A stretch of DNA of 36,667 nt from Terriglobia bacterium (GTDB taxonomy: Bacteria; Acidobacteriota; Terriglobia; Acidiferrales; UBA7541). Under the pieces are notes generated by a model. The model was not told the DNA's origin. It saw only the letters and a program-made list of their open reading frames with translations, and did not search any database. The stretch lies in NCBI GenBank assembly GCA_020073375.1, contig JAIQFG010000051.1, positions 1-36,667 on the forward strand. Direction: 5' to 3'. Below are positions 1-6,952 of this stretch, in pieces (within the stretch, counting starts at the first letter, position 1; each line of letters opens with the position of its first letter). Both the position numbers and the translations under genes were made by a program.

Positions 1-1
1 G

Positions 2-553
2 TGGGGCATGCAGTCCAGTTCTGGGCAGACACGTTTGTCGCTATGGCTGATGCGCCAGGTCATTCGATTGAATTGGAGTGGGAATCGGCATCCGCAAACC
101 CAGGGAAAAGTGGAACGCTTCCATGGATCGCTACAACGGGCACTGAAACGACGAGGTTTTTCGCGACATCAACCTCAGGCATGGCTGGATGGGTACCGCT
201 GGGAGCATAACCACGTGCGACCGCACGAAGCACTGAACATGCAGACTCCTGCCAGTGTGTGGCAACCCAGCCGTCGCCGATACGATCCGCGGCCATCGAG
301 ATGGGCATACCCTACGGGAGCTTGGGTGCTCCAAGTGGATCCTCAAGGCAGGATCGAGGTGAAAGGTCGGAACTGGAAAATCAGCAAAGCCCTATCGGGA
401 GACAGAGTCCAGGTCGTGAAGGTCGAAGACCGAATGATGGTGTTTTATTGCGCGACGTTGATGCGCGAACTCGATCTTGGAACCCAGCGCTCGACGATCA
501 TCGAGCGCTGGGTTCCAAGACGGCTCAACTCCCGTGATGTAAAGGATGTCTAG
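2..553 (+). CDS. IS481-like transposase, C-terminal part (5' end outside window)
   Basis: Frame 2 is open from the window edge, so the gene is cut by the window and the ATG at 8 is not the true start. The stretch RHPQTQGKVERFHGSLQRAL is the end of an rve/DDE integrase core and should carry the last catalytic Glu (in VERFH). It is followed by the family-typical RPHEALNMQTPASVWQPS and a C-terminal beta-rich tail (about residues 100-160). These features fit IS481-family transposases, which cut and paste DNA through an RNase H-fold core. The frame ends at TAG 551-553, just before the element's right end. The last ~25 codons lie inside a perfect hairpin (476-519). Family assignment is by motif recall only; a close IS3-group relative is the main alternative. 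Confidence 0.85.
   Translation, partial: WGMQSSSGQTRLSLWLMRQVIRLNWSGNRHPQTQGKVERFHGSLQRALKRRGFSRHQPQAWLDGYRWEHNHVRPHEALNMQTPASVWQPSRRRYDPRPSRWAYPTGAWVLQVDPQGRIEVKGRNWKISKALSGDRVQVVKVEDRMMVFYCATLMRELDLGTQRSTIIERWVPRRLNSRDVKDV
476..519. repeat. Perfect 19-bp inverted repeat inside the transposase 3' end
   Basis: CTTGGAACCCAGCGCTCGA at 476-494 is the exact reverse complement of 501-519, with the loop CGATCA between. It lies wholly within codons near the end of the transposase frame. It could act as a transcription barrier or as a binding site in the element; no U-run follows it. Confidence 0.9.
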
Positions 554-581
554 GGACAAAATGTAAGGGATGTCCCGGGAC
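536..581. repeat. Two 22-bp direct repeats at the IS right end
   Basis: Positions 536-557 and 560-581 share the pattern ATGTAA(A/G)GGATGTC followed by (T/C)(A/C)GGGAC. Two tandem copies just inside the element edge look like paired transposase-binding sites. This is inference from position only. Confidence 0.7.
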
Positions 582-590
582 TTGACACAC

Positions 591-704
591 TTGCTGCGGA
601 TCGGTCCACGCCTCCCAAACCAGATTGCGCGGCGCGTCGAACACGCGAGTGATCACAATCTCGCGGTCGGAAGTATCTTCAACGGGTGTGCGACTTGCGG
701 ACAT
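591..704 (-). pseudogene. SRPBCC/AHSA1-domain protein, truncated by the insertion
   Basis: ATG at 704-702 opens a frame that begins MSASRTP and continues with REIVITRVFDAPRNLVWEAW and TDPQQ. This is the classic N-terminus of the AHSA1/SRPBCC (START-like) family, normally about 150 residues. Only about 38 native codons remain before the frame enters the IS end, and it then stops at TGA 527-525. The start overlaps the end of the ArsR gene by 26 bp, the usual coupled ArsR-SRPBCC arrangement. The remainder of the gene may lie on the far side of the element, outside the window. The product is almost certainly non-functional as it stands. Confidence 0.85.
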
Positions 705-1038
705 GCCTCTTCTCCTTTTCCTTCAACTCGCGCAGGTATTCGCCCAGGCGATCCAGGCGCTGCTCCCAGATTTCGCGGTATTCCTCGACCCAGTCTGAAA
801 TATCCTTGAGGCGGGCCGGTTCCAGCCGGCAGGGCCGCCACTGCGCCTCGCGCCCGCGCGCGATCAGGCCGGCGCGTTCCAATACTTTTAGATGTTTGGA
901 AACCGCGGGCAAACTCATCTCGAACGGCTCAGCCAGTTCGGTGACCGAGACCTCGCCCGAAGCCAGTCGCGCCAGGATGGCGCGCCGCGTGGGATCGGCC
1001 AGTGCGGCAAAGGTGGCGCTCAGTGGGTCGGGGTTCAT
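679..1038 (-). CDS. ArsR-family winged-helix repressor
   Basis: The 119-aa product carries the ArsR fold: FAALADPTRRAILARLASG near the N-terminus, then the recognition helix-turn-helix VTELAEPFEMSLPAVSKHLK (about residues 30-50) and the wing region RAGLIARGREAQWRPCRLEP. The C-terminus (WVEEYREIWEQRLDRLGEYL) is the helix typical of the SdpR/AHSA1-linked subgroup. No Cys cluster of the metal-sensing ArsR/SmtB type is seen, so a metal ligand is unlikely. It overlaps the downstream SRPBCC start by 26 bp, which suggests translational coupling. A palindrome covers the -10 box and the leader, so autoregulation is likely. There is no Shine-Dalgarno before the ATG; the predicted leader is only about 14 nt. 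Confidence 0.92.
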   Translation of the reverse strand: MNPDPLSATFAALADPTRRAILARLASGEVSVTELAEPFEMSLPAVSKHLKVLERAGLIARGREAQWRPCRLEPARLKDISDWVEEYREIWEQRLDRLGEYLRELKEKEKRHVRKSHTR

Positions 1039-1041
1039 GGT

Positions 1042-1065
1042 GTATTTAACCTTACGGTTAAATAC
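1042..1065. promoter_or_regulatory. Palindromic operator of the ArsR repressor
   Basis: GTATTTAACC (1042-1051), TTAC, then GGTTAAATAC (1056-1065) form a perfect 10+10 palindrome 3 bp upstream of the ArsR start codon. It overlaps the -10 box on the minus strand, a classical repressor position. That the site binds this ArsR protein is inference. Confidence 0.85.
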
Positions 1066-1087
1066 GCTACGGGTGGTTTTCTGTCAA
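1059..1087 (-). promoter_or_regulatory. Sigma-70-type promoter of the ArsR/SRPBCC pair
   Basis: On the minus strand TTGACA (1087-1082) is followed by a 17-bp spacer and TATTTA (1064-1059). The predicted transcript starts near 1052, leaving about 14 nt before the ATG. The -10 box is part of the operator palindrome. Confidence 0.8.
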
Positions 1088-1137
1088 GGGCAAAAATATT
1101 CGGGTGAAAATGCAGCTTGTAGCACAGTTTTTTGATT

Positions 1138-1176
1138 TTCTCCGTGCTTCTCTGTGATACTCGGTGTTCTCTGTGA
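1138..1176. repeat. Short tandem repeat, about 10-bp period
   Basis: The units TTCTCCGTGC, TTCTCTGTGA, TACTCGGTG and TTCTCTGTGA follow one another directly upstream of the cyclophilin gene. Similar CTCTGTG strings are often seen between genes of environmental bacteria; no function is visible here. Confidence 0.7.
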
Positions 1177-1230
1177 TTCGCTTTTTGGTTTTTGGCGCGC
1201 AGAATTTCAGTAGTGCAAAGGGAATGTCCA

Positions 1231-1932
1231 ATGAAAGCACGCAAACCCCGCCGGCTCTGGCCGGCAATTCTTGCCGCTGCCCTGATCGCCAATTTTTCCG
1301 CCACCGCCGTGCAGGTAAATGCCGCTGGCTCGCCGGCTTCGCCCGCCGACAAGCGGAAGCCGGGGCTTTACTGGACGCTGCAAACCGACAAGGGAAACAT
1401 TTCCTGCAAATTATTCGAGGCCGAAGCGCCAGTCACTGTGCACACCATGGTGGGACTGGCGATTGGAAAGATTTCCTACGTGCATCCGGAAACCAAGCAG
1501 GTGATGCGCACTAAATTTTTCGACGGCCTGACGTTTGACCGCGTGATTCCCGGAGCAATTATTCAAGGCGGGGATCTGTTGGGAACCGGAGTGGGGCATC
1601 CCGAGGGCCCGGGTTTTCCCTACAAGAGTGAAATCGTGCCGTCGCTGAAGTTCGACGCGCCGGGCCGGCTGGCCATGGCCAATAGCGGGCCGGACACGAA
1701 CGACACACACTTTTTCATCACCCAGTCGGCATCCCCAAGCCTGAACGGAAAATTCACGATCTGGGGGCAGTGCGAAAATCCGGATGTCGTGAAAGCCATT
1801 GCCATGGTGCCGCGCGATCCCGGCGATACGCCGCTCACGCCCGTGCACATCCAGCATGCAATCATCGAGCGCGTGGGACCCGCTCCCGCTGACGCTCCGG
1901 AAGCCATGCCCGCGGACGCGGCGGCCCACTAA
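1231..1932 (+). CDS. Exported cyclophilin-type peptidyl-prolyl isomerase
   Basis: This 233-aa protein should speed cis-trans isomerisation of prolyl bonds during folding of exported proteins. ATG 1231 is chosen because AAGGGA lies about 8 nt upstream and the product then begins with a signal peptide (MKARKPRRLW, hydrophobic AILAAALIANFS, AxA-like region near residue 32). The cyclophilin core includes FFDGLTFDRVIPGAIIQGGD, GRLAMANSGPDTNDTHFFIT and LNGKFTIWGQ, which match the RVIP, IQGGD, MAN and FFIT signatures. In the usual QFFIT motif the Gln is His here (THFFIT), and a 10-residue insert (HPETKQVMRT) precedes the RVIP strand. The C-terminus is an Ala/Pro/Asp-rich tail. It appears monocistronic. 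Confidence 0.93.
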   Translation: MKARKPRRLWPAILAAALIANFSATAVQVNAAGSPASPADKRKPGLYWTLQTDKGNISCKLFEAEAPVTVHTMVGLAIGKISYVHPETKQVMRTKFFDGLTFDRVIPGAIIQGGDLLGTGVGHPEGPGFPYKSEIVPSLKFDAPGRLAMANSGPDTNDTHFFITQSASPSLNGKFTIWGQCENPDVVKAIAMVPRDPGDTPLTPVHIQHAIIERVGPAPADAPEAMPADAAAH

Positions 1933-1975
1933 AAACCATCTCATTAACGGCCAGCGATCGAACTCGACGGCCTGC

Positions 1976-2031
1976 CAGGGGCTAAAGCCCCTGTTTTTCA
2001 GGGCACCGGATGTCGCGGCTGAAGCCGCGAC
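1976..2031. repeat. Two intergenic palindromes (GCTAAAGC and GCTGAAGC type)
   Basis: CAGGGGCT-AA-AGCCCCTG (1976-1993) and GTCGCGGCT-GA-AGCCGCGAC (2012-2031) are perfect inverted repeats about 20 bp apart. Their loop sequences resemble the TTCA/TGAA loops of the GTAG...CTAC palindromes elsewhere in the window, so they are probably members of the same family. They lie between convergent genes and could also serve as a transcription end. Confidence 0.85.
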
Positions 2032-2134
2032 CCACAAAGCAATTTATGGGATGACTTCCAGACCGAACGGTTCGTCATTTTATTTGTGGGTTTGAAATGC
2101 AGCGTCGAAATCCGCGGCGCGATGCTTTCGGAGT

Positions 2135-2584
2135 TCATTTCTGCTGGATGGATTCCAGGTATTTCACCAGATTCGCCAGACGCACATTGCCGAAATCCTG
2201 GTCTTCCTCGATTTGATGGAAGATCGGGCCCCAAACGGGCATTTCGCGCGAGCCATGCGATACGGAAAGCTGGTCGCCGGAAATCATGCTGCGCACGCGG
2301 CTGGCGGGAAAATCCCCTTTGTTCTTTTTCGCAAGCGAGGTGAGGTCGGCGGGAAGTGTCTTCAGTTCCGGCGCTAGCGGCCCGTTACCTTTGCCGTCGG
2401 CGCCGTGGCAAGCGGCGCAGTGCGCGCGAAACAGGTCCGGGCCCCGCACTGAATAAATTAGCCGCTCGTAGTCTTTCTCGTTCTTGGTCGGCGGATTTTT
2501 CTGCGCCTGAACCAAACTACAGGCGAGCAATCCGATGCCAACCGGAATAATCCCAAGAAATTGCCAACTCTTAGCGAAGTTCAT
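2135..2584 (-). CDS. Exported c-type cytochrome (cytochrome c class I-like)
   Basis: The 149-aa product carries one haem attachment motif, CAACH in FRAHCAACHGADGKGNGP, and a likely Met axial ligand in REMPVWGPIF near the C-terminus. It is a monohaem electron carrier of the periplasm. ATG 2584 has GAGG 8 nt upstream and gives the signal segment WQFLGIIPVGIGLLACSLVQAQ region; LLAC could be a lipobox, so membrane attachment by a lipid is possible. An in-frame TTG at 2602 lacks a better ribosome site. The gene has no obvious redox partner nearby, so its physiological donor and acceptor are unknown. Related modules occur as stand-alone proteins or beside oxidases. Confidence 0.9.
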   Translation of the reverse strand: MNFAKSWQFLGIIPVGIGLLACSLVQAQKNPPTKNEKDYERLIYSVRGPDLFRAHCAACHGADGKGNGPLAPELKTLPADLTSLAKKNKGDFPASRVRSMISGDQLSVSHGSREMPVWGPIFHQIEEDQDFGNVRLANLVKYLESIQQK

Positions 2585-2801
2585 TATTAGCCTCGATCGC
2601 AACGCATTGCGCGATTGCGATTCCCCACGCGCGGCTAAGTATACAACGGGAAGCCCGCGACAGCCCGGTTTGCCGGCACGACTCCAGCCACAGGTGCAAT
2701 TTCACCTACCGGCGGGTGCCTCAACCCCCTGCTGCCGCGGGCGCCGTTTTGCCTACCCCTGCGTTTCTATTCCATTTCAAGGGGCACTACGCTCTTGCCG
2801 A

Positions 2802-2894
2802 TTAGTGTCGGAAGTGGTGGGTACCTCCCCAATGAATCATGAAGAAGAGGCCCATCATGAGTAACGCCATGAAAAGAAAGTCTTGTCTGACCAT
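2802..2894 (-). CDS. 30-aa membrane peptide with His-rich tail
   Basis: ATG 2894-2892 is preceded by a strong AGGAGG (5-6 nt spacing) and opens a 30-codon frame ending at TAA 2804-2802. The peptide starts MVRQDF, has a Met/Leu/Phe-rich hydrophobic helix (LFMALLMMGLFFMI, about residues 7-20), then HWGGTHHFRH, with four His in the last nine residues. It would span the inner membrane once. The strong ribosome site, the absence of a competing longer frame and the clear membrane helix argue that it is real. No family is recognised. The upstream minus-strand sequence is purine-rich. Confidence 0.65.
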   Translation of the reverse strand: MVRQDFLFMALLMMGLFFMIHWGGTHHFRH

Positions 2895-3101
2895 GACGCC
2901 CTCCTTTCACCCTCCCTCTACCTGGCAATACGATATCTGTTCCACCCGGGGCGCGCAGTGACGCAGGGATCATATGTGTGTGACCAAGCGCACACGGCGA
3001 CGCGGGAGGTTTGAGGAGCGAAAACGGGCGGCGGCAGAAAATAAGAACCGCACCCTTGAAAAGTCATGGGTGCTGCACCCGAAATTCAAACCCGCACGGC
3101 A
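2895..3101. other. Intergenic region, weak hairpin after the phosphorylase gene
   Basis: No gene seen. GGGTGC-T-GCACCC (3068-3080) is a perfect small palindrome just past the phosphorylase stop and may be part of its transcription end; there is only a short T-run (CTTTT) on the minus strand after it, so this is weak. Confidence 0.3.
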
Positions 3102-5816
3102 TCAGACGCCGGTCGCGCGCATGTCGCTGGATTGGCCGCCCGCCGCTGGAACGTAGCACTTTCGCACGTAATCCATGACCATGCGGTCGGCATTGAATCT
3201 CCAGCCCAGCGTGCGAATGGTGCGCTTCATGCGTTTGATCCAGCCGCGCGGGAGGCCGTCGCGGTCGCGCTGGTAATACAGCGGGATCACTTCTTCGCGC
3301 AGCACGCGATACAGATCGTCTCCGTCGCGCGTGTCGTGCACGTCCATGTTGGTGTGCGTCCTTCCGGTTCCGATCGCAAATCCGTTCAACCCGTCATAGG
3401 CCTCGGCCCACCAGCCGTCGAGCACGGAAAGATTCAGGCCGCCGTTCAGCACCACTTTCTGGCCGCTGGTGCCGGAGGCCTCCAGCGGGCGGCGCGGATT
3501 GTTCAGCCACACGTCCACGCCCTGCACAAAATGGCGGCCGACGTTGATGTCGTAGTCCTCGATGAACACAAATTTATTGGCGAACTGTTTGTCGCGCTTC
3601 AGCTCGGCGATTTGCTGCAGCACCTGCTTGCCGGGAGTATCGAGCGGATGCGCCTTGCCCGCAAACACGAACTGCACCGGGCGCTTCGGATCGTTCACCA
3701 TGGTGGCCAGCATTTCGATGTCTTTCAAAATCAGGTTGGCCCTCTTGTAGGTGGCGAAGCGGCGCGCAAATCCGATGGTCAGCGCATCCGGGCTCAACAG
3801 GCGCGCCAGGCCCTGCAGGACTTTTGGAGATTCCCCGCGGCGCTCGGCCTGTTCCACGGCCCTCATGCGCACGAATTCCAGCAGGCGCGATTTCAGGCCC
3901 AGGTGCGTCTCCCACAATTCCCCGTCGTCCACGTTCTCGATGCCTTCCCAGATCTGTGGTTCCCCGCTGTGCTCATGCCAGCCCGTGCCCAGGTGGCGGT
4001 CGTACAGGCGGAACATTTGCGGCGCCAGCCACGTGGGCACATGCACGCCGTTGGTGATGTGCCGTATGGGCACCGCTTCTTCGGACCTGTCCGGGTACAA
4101 CCCGGTCCACATCGCGCGGGAAACTTCTCCATGCAGCGCGGATACGGCATTGGCGCGGCGAGAAAGTTTCAGGCCCAGAACGGTCATGCAAAAGGCCTCG
4201 TCGTTGTTGATCGGATACTCGCGCCCCAGAGACATCAGCCGTTCGTGTGAAAGCCCGAGCGAGTCCCGCAGCGGTCCCAGGTGCTCTTCCATCAGGCCGG
4301 CGTCGAAACGGTCGTGGCCCGCGGGCACCGGCGTATGCGTGGTGAATACCACTTCGCGGCACACGCGCGGCACGGCCTGATCGAAATTCAGGCCCTCTTC
4401 TTCCATTCGGTTGCGAATCCCTTCCAGCACGGCAAATCCGCTGTGCCCTTCGTTCAGGTGAAGGACGCTGGGCGTAATACCCATCGCCTTCAGCGCACGA
4501 AATCCTCCCACACCCAACAACAATTCCTGGCGGATGCGCACGCGCCCATCGCCGCCGTACAACCGGGAGGAGAGCTCCCTGTCTTCCGGCGCGTTCCCTT
4601 CCACATTGGAATCGAGCAGCAGCAGGGCGCAGCGTCCCACCTTCATGCGCCAGACTTTGGCGCGGATGGACCCGCTGCGCGTCTCAATTTGCACCGTCAC
4701 CGGCTCGCCTTTAACTCCAATGGCCGGCTCCATGGGCATCTGCGTGACATCGGTCTGTAAATACTCCTCCTCCTGCCAGCCATCCTTGTTCAATCGCTGC
4801 CGGAAGTATCCCTGGCCGTAGAACAATCCGATTCCCACCAGCGGAATGCCCAGGTCGGAAGCGCTCTTGATGTGGTCTCCGGCGAGGACGCCCAAGCCGC
4901 CGGAATAAATGGGAATGGATTCGTGCAAACCGAACTCGGCCGAGAAATAGGCGACCGGGCGCGGCCTGAGAATTCCGGCATGCCTTGCGCCCCAGGTGCG
5001 GTCGGCATGAAAATATTCCCGCTGGCGTCGATAGGCATAATTGATGCGCCCGTGCAGGACCAATTCGCGTGCGCGGCTTTCGATCCGGGCCAGAGGCATT
5101 TCGCTGAGCAGCGCAATTGGATTGTGATTCAGCTGGCGCCAGCGAACCGGATCAAGATCGCGGAACAAGCTTGTGGAATCGTTGTCCCAACTCCACCACA
5201 AGTTCCGAGCCAGCGACCAGAGCCTCTCTTGCAGCGGCGCAACGAACCGATCCAGCGCGCGCGCTTCGCTGACCACCGGAGCCAGTTGCCCGGCGGCCTC
5301 CGCCAGCATCTTGATTTCGCCGTCCTGGAAGCCGCGCGCCTCGCGCGTCTGGACCACCAGCACACCCTGCAATACGCCGCCATCGATCAGGGGAACGCCC
5401 AGGAACGATTGGAAAGCCTCTTCGCCCGATTCGCTGAAATACTTGTAGCGGGGATGGTTTTTCACTTGCTCGACGGCCACCGGTTGAACATGTTCGGCCA
5501 CCATCCCGGCAAGCCCTTCGTGCAGGCCCATGCGCAAAGTGCCCACGCATTGCGGGCGCAGGCCCACCGTGGCGGCCAGGATCAGATTGGCGCGGTCCGG
5601 CTCCAGCAAATAGGCGGAGCAAACATCGGTTTGAAAGCGCTTGGCGATCAGCGCGACCACATTCATCAGGGTTTCCGCGGGCTTGCCGCCCGCGGCCGCC
5701 AGGTTGCCGATCTCTTCCAGGTTCAATACGTGCAATTCGGCTCCCAACGAGGTTGCTTGACGCGCCGCGGATAAATCCTCTTCCGCGCGCCTGGGTCCGG
5801 AAGCTGGTTGCACCAT
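3102..5816 (-). CDS. glgP: GAF domain fused to alpha-glucan (glycogen) phosphorylase, GT35
   Basis: This 904-aa enzyme should release glucose-1-phosphate from glycogen or maltodextrin. Residues ~45-185 form a GAF domain (CSAYLLEPDRANLILAATVG, HPRYKYFSESGEEAFQSFLG, GVLVVQTREARGF) very like the GAF of PtsP (EI-Ntr). Residues ~195-880 are the short phosphorylase type (TIGR02094-like): NLWWSWDNDS, YFSAEFGLHESIPIYSGGLG, HLNEGHSGFAVLE, FTTHTPVPAGHDRFD and the PLP site EASGTSGQKVVLNGGLNLSV with Lys ~787 (usually SGMK; here SGQK). ATG 5816 follows GAGGGGA. It lies 10 nt after the upstream gene, so the two are co-transcribed. The GAF part suggests small-molecule control of glycogen use; the ligand is unknown. 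Confidence 0.93.
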   Translation of the reverse strand: MVQPASGPRRAEEDLSAARQATSLGAELHVLNLEEIGNLAAAGGKPAETLMNVVALIAKRFQTDVCSAYLLEPDRANLILAATVGLRPQCVGTLRMGLHEGLAGMVAEHVQPVAVEQVKNHPRYKYFSESGEEAFQSFLGVPLIDGGVLQGVLVVQTREARGFQDGEIKMLAEAAGQLAPVVSEARALDRFVAPLQERLWSLARNLWWSWDNDSTSLFRDLDPVRWRQLNHNPIALLSEMPLARIESRARELVLHGRINYAYRRQREYFHADRTWGARHAGILRPRPVAYFSAEFGLHESIPIYSGGLGVLAGDHIKSASDLGIPLVGIGLFYGQGYFRQRLNKDGWQEEEYLQTDVTQMPMEPAIGVKGEPVTVQIETRSGSIRAKVWRMKVGRCALLLLDSNVEGNAPEDRELSSRLYGGDGRVRIRQELLLGVGGFRALKAMGITPSVLHLNEGHSGFAVLEGIRNRMEEEGLNFDQAVPRVCREVVFTTHTPVPAGHDRFDAGLMEEHLGPLRDSLGLSHERLMSLGREYPINNDEAFCMTVLGLKLSRRANAVSALHGEVSRAMWTGLYPDRSEEAVPIRHITNGVHVPTWLAPQMFRLYDRHLGTGWHEHSGEPQIWEGIENVDDGELWETHLGLKSRLLEFVRMRAVEQAERRGESPKVLQGLARLLSPDALTIGFARRFATYKRANLILKDIEMLATMVNDPKRPVQFVFAGKAHPLDTPGKQVLQQIAELKRDKQFANKFVFIEDYDINVGRHFVQGVDVWLNNPRRPLEASGTSGQKVVLNGGLNLSVLDGWWAEAYDGLNGFAIGTGRTHTNMDVHDTRDGDDLYRVLREEVIPLYYQRDRDGLPRGWIKRMKRTIRTLGWRFNADRMVMDYVRKCYVPAAGGQSSDMRATGV

Positions 5817-5826
5817 AAGGGTCCCC

Positions 5827-6621
5827 TCAGTTCCTGCAGTTTTTCAAATCACACACGCTGACCGTGGTATTGGCCAAATTCACGGCCTGGTCGCTCAGCC
5901 TCAACCGTTCCTCGGAAGACACCATTTCGTGAATGGCTATCTCCACGATGGCTTGCGCGAAGCGGTACTCGTCCCACTTCTTCAGTAAGATTTCGTTGTT
6001 CGGATAGCGCACCACGTTCTCCGCGGCTCCCAGGTGCAAAATGACTTGGGGGCGGATCGGCGCGGTGCGGCTGAATTCCTCTTCGATCACGCGGCAGGCG
6101 TTCAAATACACTCTTTCCGCTCCGGCGATCGACAGGCTCACCCGGCTCGGGTTGACGATCTTGAATAGCCCGGAAGTCCCGGAATCGGGGGTCGCGGATT
6201 CCTGCGCAGGAGCCGCCGGCGTTTCGCCGGAGTCCGCGGCTTTCTCGGGAGTGATGAAATCCAGCGCGGTTTTCAAACCGCGCACGCGGAACGAGGACAC
6301 GTACATTCCGTCCCCCACCTGATGCAGCACAATCTCCGTCTGCGCCTGCGTGTCTTCCCGGAGCGGGGCGTTCGGCACGAACACTCCGCTAAAATTGCCG
6401 CCTACCTGCCACACGCGCACGACCGGCGCGGTCCTGCCTGTCTCGACCGAATAGAGATATTTGCCTTCGGGCAAAATCGACTTGTCCCAATGGGTCGTTT
6501 GCGACAGTTGGAACTCCCCTTGCGTGCGCTGCTGCGCGCAAGCCTTGCTTGAGAAGACGCTCACACCGGCCATGGCCAGGAGTGCGCATACAACTGGTAA
6601 TACACCGCGAAATGAAATCAC
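5827..6621 (-). CDS. Secreted protein of unknown function, upstream of the phosphorylase
   Basis: The 264-aa product starts at GTG 6621, which has AAGGAGA at good spacing; an in-frame extension to 7266 runs into the opposite-strand flavoprotein and is rejected. A signal peptide (ISFRGVLPVVCALLAMAGVS, cleavage near SKACAQ) indicates export. The first half is beta-rich (KSILPEGKYLYSVETG, VWQVGGNFSGVFVPN), then comes an Ala/Pro/Glu/Ser-rich linker (~150-180). The second half is helical with an AIVEIAIHEM segment and Asn/Ala-rich end. HE in IHEM recalls a metalloprotease helix, but the HExxH motif is not complete (HEMVS). No family is recognised. It sits 10 nt before the phosphorylase start, so the two form an operon. 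Confidence 0.75.
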   Translation of the reverse strand: MISFRGVLPVVCALLAMAGVSVFSSKACAQQRTQGEFQLSQTTHWDKSILPEGKYLYSVETGRTAPVVRVWQVGGNFSGVFVPNAPLREDTQAQTEIVLHQVGDGMYVSSFRVRGLKTALDFITPEKAADSGETPAAPAQESATPDSGTSGLFKIVNPSRVSLSIAGAERVYLNACRVIEEEFSRTAPIRPQVILHLGAAENVVRYPNNEILLKKWDEYRFAQAIVEIAIHEMVSSEERLRLSDQAVNLANTTVSVCDLKNCRN

Positions 6622-6952
6622 GCCCGTCTCCTTGTTTATCCTAATGTTTTGGAGACGGCGCGGTCTGCGGCCCTTCGCAATCCATCCGACTTCTGGCTCC
6701 AAGCAATCGAACGTCGAAGTTCGGGCCCTCGGTTGCGATCCGGCCAACCAGAGACAGCCAAAGCTACTTTGGCTCGCGCCCCTCCGAATGTCCAATCGAC
6801 AAATTCTATTTGCGCTATAGCATTTGGTTGGAATTCGCAACTGGGGGCGGAACAGTTTCACACCGGCCTGCGCGGACAATGAAATTGCCTTCACTCGGCG
6901 CTCCTTTTTATCGGAAGCGAGCAGGTAGAGGCCGGGGACGTTCGATGCCATA
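6622..6952. other. Divergent intergenic region
   Basis: No gene seen. This region carries the promoters of the minus-strand secreted-protein/phosphorylase operon and the plus-strand flavoprotein. The only structure noted is a 7-bp hairpin, AGCCAAA-GCTAC-TTTGGCT (6756-6774), which would lie in the minus-strand leader. Confidence 0.5.

Larger units (their letters stand above)
1..588 (+). mobile_element. Insertion sequence, right-hand portion (IS481-like)
   Basis: The element includes the transposase tail and ends near 587-590, where a minus-strand SRPBCC reading frame resumes in mid-domain. Read inwards from this edge the end begins TGTCAAGTCCCGGGACA. The left end and any target duplication lie outside the window, so the exact boundary cannot be fixed to the base. 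Confidence 0.75.

Noticed and set aside
3066..4250. 394-codon plus-strand frame
   Set aside because: Antisense to the phosphorylase gene; His/Val/Gln-rich translation typical of a complementary-strand shadow in G+C-rich coding DNA.
5930..5970. Zinc protease motif in the secreted protein
   Set aside because: Only HEM is present (AIHEMVS); the second His of HExxH is absent.
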